From NCBI GenBank assembly GCA_028290325.1, contig JAQGJY010000106.1, positions 1-12,638 of the forward strand: a DNA stretch of 12,638 nt. Reading direction: 5' to 3'. Made by a program: the position numbers and the translations under genes. Positions 1 through 5,855 of the stretch are shown piece after piece. Under the pieces are notes generated by a model. The model worked only from the letters and a program-made list of their open reading frames with translations. It searched no databases and had not been told where the DNA came from. Source of the stretch: Tardiphaga sp. GTDB lineage: Bacteria > Pseudomonadota > Alphaproteobacteria > Rhizobiales > Xanthobacteraceae. Within the stretch, counting starts at the first letter, position 1, and each line of letters starts with the position of its first letter.

Positions 1-1371
1 AACCGCCGTCGCCCGGCCAGAAGGCCGTATCCTGGAACAGCCAAAGCGCCCGTATCGCCTGGTCCCGGCAGCCCGATCCCCATCGTACCGGAACCGCCGC
101 TGACGATTCCGCCGTCGTCGCTGGCCAACAAGCCGCCGCTCGCGCCGGCAATGGCCGGCACGGTGCCCGGACAGCCGCCGCGCAAAAGATTGCGGCCCGA
201 TCTCGATCCGTTCGGCGCGGTCGGCGACTATGCCGGCAGCTTTCTCGTCAAATCCGCGGTCGAAGTCTCGGGCGGCTACGACAGCAATCCGGGTCGCTTC
301 ACGACGCCGCGCGGCTCGGCGTTCTACATGGTGTCGCCCGAACTGCTCGTCGTGTCGGACTGGACCCGGCATGCGGTGATCGCCGATCTGCGCGGTTCGT
401 TCACCGGCTACGGCCAGCAATTTCCCTCGACGGACGGCAGCATCTCCGGCGTCCCGACCAATGTCGATCGCCCGGACTTCATCGGCCATATCGATGGCCG
501 GCTCGATGTCACGCACGAGACCCGCCTGACGTCGCAAGCGCGGTTGCGGGTCTCGACCGACAATCCCGGCAGTCCGAACATTCAGGCGGGCCTCAGCAAA
601 TATCCGCTCTATTCGGCGATCGGCACGACGATCGGCGCAGAGCAGGACTTCAACCGCCTGAGCATCGGAGTCGGCGGAACATTCGACCGCATCGCCTATC
701 AGGATTCGCAACTCACCAATGGCGAATCCACCACCAATATCGATCGCAACTACCAGCAATATGGCGGCGTCGCCCGCGCCAGCTACGATATTCTGCCGGG
801 CCTGCGGCCGTTCGTGGAGTTCTCCGCCGACACCCGCATCCGCGATACCGACAGCGACCGCTCCGGCTACAACCGCAACTCGACCGGCGGGACGGCGCGG
901 GTCGGCAGCACCTTCGAGTTCACCCGATTGATTACCGGCGAAGCCTCGATCGGCTACGGCAAACGCATGTATCAGGATACGCGGCTGAAAGACCTCACCG
1001 GGCTGCTGACATCGGCATCGCTCGCCTGGGCTGTGACGCCGCTGACCACCGTCCGCGCCATCTCGACATCATCGCTCGATGAAAGCACGCTACTCAACGC
1101 GTCGGGCGTGCTGTCGCGGACCTACACCGCCGAAGTCAGCCATGATTTTCGACGCTGGCTGACCGGCGTCGGCCGTTTCACCTACGGCACCTTCGATTAT
1201 CAGGGCGCGGGCCGCACGGATGAACTCTATTCGGCCTCCGCCGATGTCATCTTCAAGCTCAACCGCACCCTGCAACTTAAAGCGCAAGTCCGCCGCGACG
1301 AGATCAAATCCACCGTCGGCTACACCACCGTGTCGAACGTCGTGCTGGTCGGCGTCCGCGTGCAGAACTGA
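1..1371 (+). CDS. Outer membrane beta-barrel protein, BBP2-like (5' end missing)
   Basis: The frame is open from the first base, so the true start lies outside the window; 456 residues are visible. The first ~65 visible residues are rich in Pro, Ala and basic residues and look like a disordered periplasmic segment. From about residue 75 there are alternating polar/hydrophobic strands with many Tyr, Gly, Arg and Asp, typical of an outer-membrane barrel. Motifs such as GGYDSNP and SDWTRHA resemble the putative beta-barrel porin 2 (BBP2_2, formerly DUF2320) family that I recall from Bradyrhizobium-type genomes. The ATG at 151 is internal to the conserved leader and is unlikely to be the start. 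The protein ends in Asn rather than the Phe/Trp usual for barrels folded by BamA. Substrate and role are unknown; it may be a structural or transport porin. The family call is fairly secure, the function is not. Confidence 0.8.
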   Translation, partial: NRRRPARRPYPGTAKAPVSPGPGSPIPIVPEPPLTIPPSSLANKPPLAPAMAGTVPGQPPRKRLRPDLDPFGAVGDYAGSFLVKSAVEVSGGYDSNPGRFTTPRGSAFYMVSPELLVVSDWTRHAVIADLRGSFTGYGQQFPSTDGSISGVPTNVDRPDFIGHIDGRLDVTHETRLTSQARLRVSTDNPGSPNIQAGLSKYPLYSAIGTTIGAEQDFNRLSIGVGGTFDRIAYQDSQLTNGESTTNIDRNYQQYGGVARASYDILPGLRPFVEFSADTRIRDTDSDRSGYNRNSTGGTARVGSTFEFTRLITGEASIGYGKRMYQDTRLKDLTGLLTSASLAWAVTPLTTVRAISTSSLDESTLLNASGVLSRTYTAEVSHDFRRWLTGVGRFTYGTFDYQGAGRTDELYSASADVIFKLNRTLQLKAQVRRDEIKSTVGYTTVSNVVLVGVRVQN

Positions 1372-1431
1372 ACGATATCTGTTGGCGCCTGATCAGGTCA
1401 GCAAACCAAAGGCCAGTTTCCCGGATCATGG

Positions 1432-1680
1432 CTAGCGGCGGCGGCGAAACTTCACGCCGCTGCCATCCGCCAGGCGCGTCGCAATATAATCGGTTGCCCG
1501 CACCGCCTCGCGTTGCGGCATTTTTTCCTGCGGGCTCCGGTCGGTCTCCCACCACGACGCCCGATGCGAGGCGCGCGGCAACGCCGCGTCGATCAGTTCC
1601 TCGATCGCATCCATGCTCAGCACGAATTCGGCGGCGGTCTGTTTTTTGAGGTAATCGCGAAGCGCGTCGTAATCGTTCAC
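1432..1680 (-). CDS. Small DUF7662-like protein, 82 aa
   Basis: A small basic protein of 82 residues. A GTG start at 1680 is chosen because AAGGA (minus strand, 1687-1691) sits 6 nt upstream; the same frame stays open further upstream to 1737 without such a site. The residues run YDALRDYL (4-11), a helix with the IEEL segment (26-29), ALP (33-35), and a double Trp (43-44) followed by E-T-D, ending in VKFRR. This order (short N-terminal helix, IEx(I/L) helix, LP, WW, C-terminal V-F-R strand) matches what I remember of the DUF7662 family, whose function is unknown. There is no signal peptide or membrane segment, so it is probably cytoplasmic. It is divergent from the diguanylate cyclase gene. 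It could conceivably be a small nucleic-acid-binding protein, but nothing in the sequence proves that. Confidence 0.7.
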   Translation of the reverse strand: MNDYDALRDYLKKQTAAEFVLSMDAIEELIDAALPRASHRASWWETDRSPQEKMPQREAVRATDYIATRLADGSGVKFRRRR

Positions 1681-1691
1681 GGCCCATCCTT
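1678..1691 (-). promoter_or_regulatory. Ribosome binding site and GTG start of the DUF7662-like gene
   Basis: On the minus strand AAGGA (1687-1691) precedes GTG (1678-1680) by 6 nt. This decides the start against the longer frame beginning near 1737, whose extra N-terminus has no family resemblance. Confidence 0.6.
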
Positions 1692-1750
1692 GTCGTGTTG
1701 TTGCCCGGTCATACCGCGATGCGCGGCGCGTATCCATGCCTCACTGCGAG

Positions 1751-1824
1751 CAAAGCCTGCCTGTGCGTCCGGGCGATAACCCGGTGTTAACCGGGGCAGA
1801 CAGTATCTTCCGCTCAAAGCCTGC
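1751..1824 (+). repeat. 10-bp direct repeat pair flanking a hairpin
   Basis: CAAAGCCTGC occurs at 1751-1760 and again at 1815-1824, 64 bp apart, within the 211-bp divergent spacer between the DUF7662-like gene and the diguanylate cyclase gene. A perfect hairpin (1780-1795) lies between the copies. The pair could be tandem operator half-sites or chance; no known regulator motif is recognised. Confidence 0.4.
1780..1795. promoter_or_regulatory. Perfect inverted repeat, CCCGGT-GTTA-ACCGGG
   Basis: A 6-bp stem with a 4-nt loop, about 97 bp before the chosen start of the diguanylate cyclase gene. No T-run follows on either strand, so it does not look like an intrinsic terminator. It may be an operator or a structure in the 5' leader. 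Only the symmetry is seen; the role is inferred. Confidence 0.4.
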
Positions 1825-1891
1825 TCATCAACGATTTCGGTGCGAAACTGGGTCGCAAATACAATCGACGCCTGACAAGAGTGCCTTTGGA

Positions 1892-3382
1892 ATGACCGTG
1901 ACCGGCCCATCGAGACCCGCGCGCTGGCGATTGTCGGCCAAATTGCTGGTGGCCTCGACGTTGATCACCATCGTCGGGTTTTCGGCCGTCTGCGTCAGCG
2001 TTATGGTCAATATGCGCCACGGCGAAGCGGAACTGGCGCGGCAAACCAGCGAAAATCTCGCGTCGTCCATCGACGCGGATATCTCGCGTAACATCGAGCT
2101 GTTCGATCTCTCACTGCGTGCCGTCGTCACCAATCTGCTATCCCCGGAAATAAAAAGCGTCAGCCGCGAATTGCGCCATCTGATTCTGTTTGATCACGCG
2201 GCGACCGCGCAGCATTTTGGCGCAATCCAGGTCTTCGGCCCGGACGGTCGGCTCCTGATCGACGCTTCAACGCTCGATCCCGCGCCAGCCAGCGCGATCG
2301 ACGACGAATACTTCACGATCCAGCGCGACAACGCCAATCTCGGCTTATTCATCAGTCGCCCGATGATGCATCGCGGGGCCTATTCGATCGTGCTGAGCCG
2401 GCGCATTGTCAACGCGGACGGCAGCTTCGCCGGTGTCGCGGCGGGCGCGATCCGCTTCAGCTATTTCCACGAACTGTTCGGCCGGCTGCGGATGGACCCC
2501 GAAGACACCATCACGGTCATGCGCAATGACGGCATCGTCATCATGCGAACGCCGTTCGATCCTGCCGCGATCGGCCGAGATGCCCGTGCCAATCCTGCCA
2601 CGCGGCGGGCGTTGGCCGAACCGAATGGCATCGCGACGGCGGTCAGCGGCCTCGACGGCATCGAGCGGCAGTTCGTCTGGCGCGGCGGCGACAAACCGCT
2701 AGTCGTTGTCGTCGGCAAATCCTGGAACAGCATCTATGCGCTGTGGCGGACACAAGCGCAGCGAATCGCCGCCGTGATGGCGCTGCTGATCGGTTTTGCC
2801 GTCGCCGGGACTTTGTTTCTCGGCAGCGAGATGAGCCGCCGCGCCCGCGCGGAAGACAGCCTCGAGGAATTAGCCATCACCGACGCGCTGACGGGGCTCC
2901 GCAATCGCCGCAAGTTCGATCAGGCCCTGGAACTGGAATGGCGGCGCGCCGAACGCAGCGGCACGCCGCTCGCGCTGTTGATGATCGACGCCGACGACTT
3001 CAAATCCTACAATGACCGCTTCGGCCATCAGGCCGGCGATCAGGCGCTCTTCGCGCTTGCCGGCTGTATCGCGGTGGTGGCGCGGCGCCCGGGAGATTGC
3101 GCGGCGCGTTATGGCGGCGAGGAGTTTGCGCTTTTGCTGCCGGGCCTGAACGCGACAGCGGCGCTTCAGATCGCCGAAACGATCTGTCGCAGCGTCGCCG
3201 CGCTGAATATTGAACACGCGCCATTGACCGTCAGCGTCGGCGTCGCGGCGCTGACGCCGTTCAACGGACTGGCGACCACCGACCTGATCGCGGCCGCCGA
3301 CAAAGCGCTCTATGCCGCCAAGGCCAATGGCCGCAACCAGGCGCGACTGGCCGCCAACGCGCAGATCGCCCTGGTGGCGTGA
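1892..3382 (+). CDS. Membrane-bound Cache-GGDEF diguanylate cyclase, 496 aa
   Basis: Makes cyclic di-GMP from two GTP. Layout: a short basic N-terminus, TM1 at about residues 14-39, an extracytoplasmic sensor region at about 40-285 that reads like a double Cache/PDC domain, TM2 at about 292-312, then a cytoplasmic GGDEF domain at about 325-485. The GGDEF domain begins with ITDALTGLRNRRKF, carries the metal-binding Asp366 (MIDADDF) and the active-site GGEEF at 408-412. RPGD at 399-402 lies exactly five residues before it, which is the spacing of the RxxD product-inhibition I-site, so the enzyme should be active and feedback-inhibited. There is no EAL domain. The ATG at 1892 is preferred because the in-frame extension back to 1736 has no domain-like sequence; GTG at 1898 is also possible. 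Its stop is 6 bp from the convergent galU stop. The ligand is unknown; PDC sensors often bind small organic acids or amino acids. Confidence 0.93.
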   Translation: MTVTGPSRPARWRLSAKLLVASTLITIVGFSAVCVSVMVNMRHGEAELARQTSENLASSIDADISRNIELFDLSLRAVVTNLLSPEIKSVSRELRHLILFDHAATAQHFGAIQVFGPDGRLLIDASTLDPAPASAIDDEYFTIQRDNANLGLFISRPMMHRGAYSIVLSRRIVNADGSFAGVAAGAIRFSYFHELFGRLRMDPEDTITVMRNDGIVIMRTPFDPAAIGRDARANPATRRALAEPNGIATAVSGLDGIERQFVWRGGDKPLVVVVGKSWNSIYALWRTQAQRIAAVMALLIGFAVAGTLFLGSEMSRRARAEDSLEELAITDALTGLRNRRKFDQALELEWRRAERSGTPLALLMIDADDFKSYNDRFGHQAGDQALFALAGCIAVVARRPGDCAARYGGEEFALLLPGLNATAALQIAETICRSVAALNIEHAPLTVSVGVAALTPFNGLATTDLIAAADKALYAAKANGRNQARLAANAQIALVA

Positions 3383-3388
3383 GACGGC

Positions 3389-4276
3389 TCAGGCTTTCAG
3401 ATACCGCGTCATTTCGACACGAAGCGCATCGGCCAGTTCGGGGCGCTGCAAACCAAACGCGATGTTGGCGCGCAGGAATCCGGCCTTTGAGCCGCAATCG
3501 TGGCGCTCGCCTTCGAACTGATAGCCGAAAAACTTTTGCGTCGTCGCCAGGCCGATCATCGCATCGGTGAGCTGAATCTCGCCGCCCGCGCCGCGCTCCT
3601 GGGTGGCCAGAATCTTGAAAATCTCCGGCTGCAAAATATAGCGTCCGGTGATCGACAGGTTCGACGGCGCGGTGCCCTTCGGCGGCTTCTCGACCATACC
3701 GTCGATCTCGAAATAGCTGCCCTTGCCATCGCCATGGCGCTGGCCGATGCCGACGACGCCGTATTGATGCGCCAATTCCATCGGCACCTCCTCGACCGCG
3801 ACGATATTCGCGCCGTCCGGCAACTTCGCCGCAGCGTCGATCATCTGGGCGAGGCAACCGCGCTTGTGCAGCACCAACTCGTCCGGCAGCACCACCGCGA
3901 ACGGCTCGTCGCCGATGATGTCGCGCGCGCACCACACCGCGTGGCCGAGCCCGAGCGGAGCCTGCTGGCGCGTGAAGCTCATCGCGCCGGCTTCGGGCTG
4001 GCTCCGCGCCAGCAATGCCATCTCGGCTTTTTTCCCGCGCGACAGCAGCGTCGCGTCGAGTTCGAACATGCGATCGAAGTGATCCTCGATGACGCCCTTG
4101 TTACGCCCGGTGACGAACACGAAATGTTCGATGCCGGCTTCCTTTGCTTCGTCGACGACGTACTGGATCAGCGGCCGATCGACGATCGTCAGCATCTCCT
4201 TCGGCATGGCTTTGGTCGCGGGCAGGACGCGCGTGCCGAGACCGGCCACCGGGAAAACGGCTTTACGGATTTTCAT
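3389..4276 (-). CDS. galU: UTP-glucose-1-phosphate uridylyltransferase
   Basis: Converts UTP and glucose-1-phosphate to UDP-glucose and pyrophosphate, the precursor for exopolysaccharide, lipopolysaccharide and other glucosylation in the cytoplasm. The 295-residue protein has the usual family length. It opens with the nucleotidyltransferase fold: AVFPVAGLGTR (6-16), then LPATKAMPKEML (18-29) and RPLIQYVV. Further along are the LGLGHAV segment, the VEKPPKG loop (Glu196-Lys197) and the C-terminal E-x-Q-L-T-D helix. The ATG at 4276 gives the canonical MKIRKAVFP start. An in-frame extension to 4381 adds sequence unlike the family. No strong Shine-Dalgarno is visible. It is divergent from the lytic transglycosylase gene across 193 bp and convergent with the diguanylate cyclase gene. 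Identification is secure. Confidence 0.96.
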   Translation of the reverse strand: MKIRKAVFPVAGLGTRVLPATKAMPKEMLTIVDRPLIQYVVDEAKEAGIEHFVFVTGRNKGVIEDHFDRMFELDATLLSRGKKAEMALLARSQPEAGAMSFTRQQAPLGLGHAVWCARDIIGDEPFAVVLPDELVLHKRGCLAQMIDAAAKLPDGANIVAVEEVPMELAHQYGVVGIGQRHGDGKGSYFEIDGMVEKPPKGTAPSNLSITGRYILQPEIFKILATQERGAGGEIQLTDAMIGLATTQKFFGYQFEGERHDCGSKAGFLRANIAFGLQRPELADALRVEMTRYLKA

Positions 4277-4402
4277 GCGAAAAAACTTTGTGCTGGAAGG
4301 TGACAATCGGACATGCGGAATCTGTGTTAGCTGGTTTGCAGCGGGCAACAAAGGCGGATGTGTGGTGGCGACTTGCCGCAACGCGGCGTCATCGAAAAGG
4401 CT

Positions 4403-4420
4403 CCATCGTTAAGTCGATGG
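4403..4420. promoter_or_regulatory. Inverted repeat in the galU / transglycosylase divergent spacer
   Basis: CCATCG (4403-4408) and CGATGG (4415-4420) form a perfect 6-bp inverted repeat around TTAAGT. It lies 127 bp from the galU start and about 50 bp before the transglycosylase start. It could be an operator for either gene or a leader hairpin. No T-run follows, so a terminator is unlikely. Function is inferred only from symmetry and position. Confidence 0.35.
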
Positions 4421-4469
4421 AAACCACCACGATGCCTCCTGAATTCAAATGTTTGAAATATTGGGCCAA

Positions 4470-5783
4470 ATGAAAATGAGCAAGCGGATCGGATTGGGCG
4501 CGGCGTTGGGCGCGTTGTTGCTTTGCACGGTCATGCCGCCGCTGGCCATGGCGCAGGCCCCCTCGACGCCACCGACCAATACCCCGCCGTTGCCCTGGAC
4601 CGGCGAGGACGGCGCATCCGGCCATCCGCTGATGACCGCCGCCGCGATTCGCCAATCGGCCGCCAATTTTGCATCCTGCGTGGCCGGCTATTTTCCCGAC
4701 GCCGCCAAACGTGGCGTCTCCCGCGCCAATTTCGAGCGCTTCACGGCGGACCTGTCGCCCGATCTGCGGATCATGGACCTGATGGATTCGCAGCCCGAAT
4801 TCACCAAGGCGATCTGGGAATATCTCGACATCCTGGTCAACGACAACCGCCTCGCCAAGGGCCGCGAGGTGCTCGCCAAATACAAGCCGATCTTCGACGC
4901 GGCGGAAAAAGCCTACGGCGTCGATCGCTATATCGTGGCCTCGATCTGGGGCATCGAATCGAACTACTCGACGCAGATGGGCGATCGCAGCGTCCTGAAC
5001 TCGACCGCGACGCTCGCCTGCGTCGGCCGCCGGCAGGCCTATTTCAAGGACGAATTCCTCACCGCGCTGGAAATCCTCAATCGCGGCGATCTGCGTCCCG
5101 AGCAATTGCGCGGCTCCTGGGCGGGCGCGTTCGGCCCGACCCAGTTCATGCCGACCGCGTTCAAACGCTTTGCGGTGGACGGCGACGGCGACGGTCGCCG
5201 CGACGTCGTCGACAATCCGACCGACCTGATTTTCTCGACGGCGAACAACCTCAAAAAAGACGGCTGGCAGACCGGCCAGAGCTGGGGGTACGAAGTCGTC
5301 CTGCCGCAAGGCTTCGACTTCATGCTGGCCGACCGCGCCAAGGCGACGACGTTCGCGCAATGGGACCAACTCGGGCTGCGCCGCGCCGATGGCCATCCGT
5401 TTCCTCGCTCCAATGACAAGGCCTATCTGCTGGCGCCGGCCGGCGCCGGCGGACCGGGCTTCCTGATGATGCAGAATTTCCGCGTCATCATGAAATACAA
5501 TCCGGCCGAGGCCTATGCGCTGGCGATCGGCCACTTCGCGGATCGGTTGCGCGGGGCGCCGGCTTTCGTGCAACCGTGGCCGCGTCAGGAGCGCGTCCTG
5601 TCGCGCACCGAGCGGCTGGAGTTGCAGCAACTTCTGGCGCAGCGCGGATTTTACAAAGGCACGCCGGACGGCCAGCTGGGCAGCATGACGCGCGAGGCGC
5701 TGCGCGGCTTTCAAGCCTCGATCGGTTCCCCAACCGACGGATTTGCATCGTCGGAGATGCTGGACCGGCTGCGCGGGCGCTGA
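4470..5783 (+). CDS. MltB-type lytic murein transglycosylase with peptidoglycan-binding domain, 437 aa
   Basis: Cleaves the MurNAc-GlcNAc bond of peptidoglycan in the periplasm, forming 1,6-anhydro-MurNAc ends. A signal peptide is clear: basic MKMSKR, a hydrophobic core, and an Ala-Met-Ala-Gln junction near residue 29; no lipobox Cys is seen. The SLT_2 (family 3 transglycosylase) domain spans about residues 45-350. It has the W-G-I-E-S-N-Y motif with putative catalytic Glu163, followed by GPTQFMP and a DGDGDGRRD loop resembling the EF-hand-like metal site of E. coli Slt35. Residues about 375-437 form a PG_binding_1 domain (LSRTERLELQQLL, GFYKGTPDG, LRGFQ). ATG 4470 is preferred as it gives a compact signal peptide; ATG 4449 and 4476 are alternatives, and none has a good Shine-Dalgarno. 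TGA is followed at once by an in-frame TAG. The next gene is co-oriented 72 bp away. The mltB-family call is firm; the exact paralogue name is not. Confidence 0.94.
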   Translation: MKMSKRIGLGAALGALLLCTVMPPLAMAQAPSTPPTNTPPLPWTGEDGASGHPLMTAAAIRQSAANFASCVAGYFPDAAKRGVSRANFERFTADLSPDLRIMDLMDSQPEFTKAIWEYLDILVNDNRLAKGREVLAKYKPIFDAAEKAYGVDRYIVASIWGIESNYSTQMGDRSVLNSTATLACVGRRQAYFKDEFLTALEILNRGDLRPEQLRGSWAGAFGPTQFMPTAFKRFAVDGDGDGRRDVVDNPTDLIFSTANNLKKDGWQTGQSWGYEVVLPQGFDFMLADRAKATTFAQWDQLGLRRADGHPFPRSNDKAYLLAPAGAGGPGFLMMQNFRVIMKYNPAEAYALAIGHFADRLRGAPAFVQPWPRQERVLSRTERLELQQLLAQRGFYKGTPDGQLGSMTREALRGFQASIGSPTDGFASSEMLDRLRGR

Positions 5784-5799
5784 TAGCAGGCTATGGTGC

Positions 5800-5812
5800 G
5801 CGGGCTGCCCGC
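5800..5812 (+). other. Short GC hairpin between the transglycosylase and DUF459 genes
   Basis: GCGGG-CTG-CCCGC gives a 5-bp stem with a 3-nt loop, 17 bp after the transglycosylase stop. The following bases are TTGCGG, without a T-run, so it is at best a weak pause or mRNA-end stabilising structure and may be chance in GC-rich DNA. Confidence 0.25.
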
Positions 5813-5855
5813 TTGCGGCCCGATTTGAACGTTAGCTTTGCCGGACACTGAACGG

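Noticed and set aside
1..1371. Taking ATG 151 as the start of the outer membrane protein
   Set aside because: The frame stays open to base 1 and the upstream Pro-rich leader continues smoothly, so the gene is cut by the window edge.
1388..1397. CCTGATCAGG palindrome after the outer membrane protein gene, considered as a terminator
   Set aside because: The dyad has no loop-forming spacer and no following T-run, so it does not make a credible terminator.
3136..3382. A possible EAL or other output domain after GGDEF
   Set aside because: After the GGDEF domain only a short tail remains before the stop; no second catalytic domain is present.
3500..4303. A 267-codon open frame opposite galU
   Set aside because: Shadow of galU; composition is His/Arg/Asp-biased and shows no family motif.
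4389..5714. A 441-codon open frame on the minus strand opposite the lytic transglycosylase gene
   Set aside because: It is antisense to a clearly identified gene in high-GC DNA, where long antisense frames are common. Its translation is Arg/Ala/Gly-rich without any domain.
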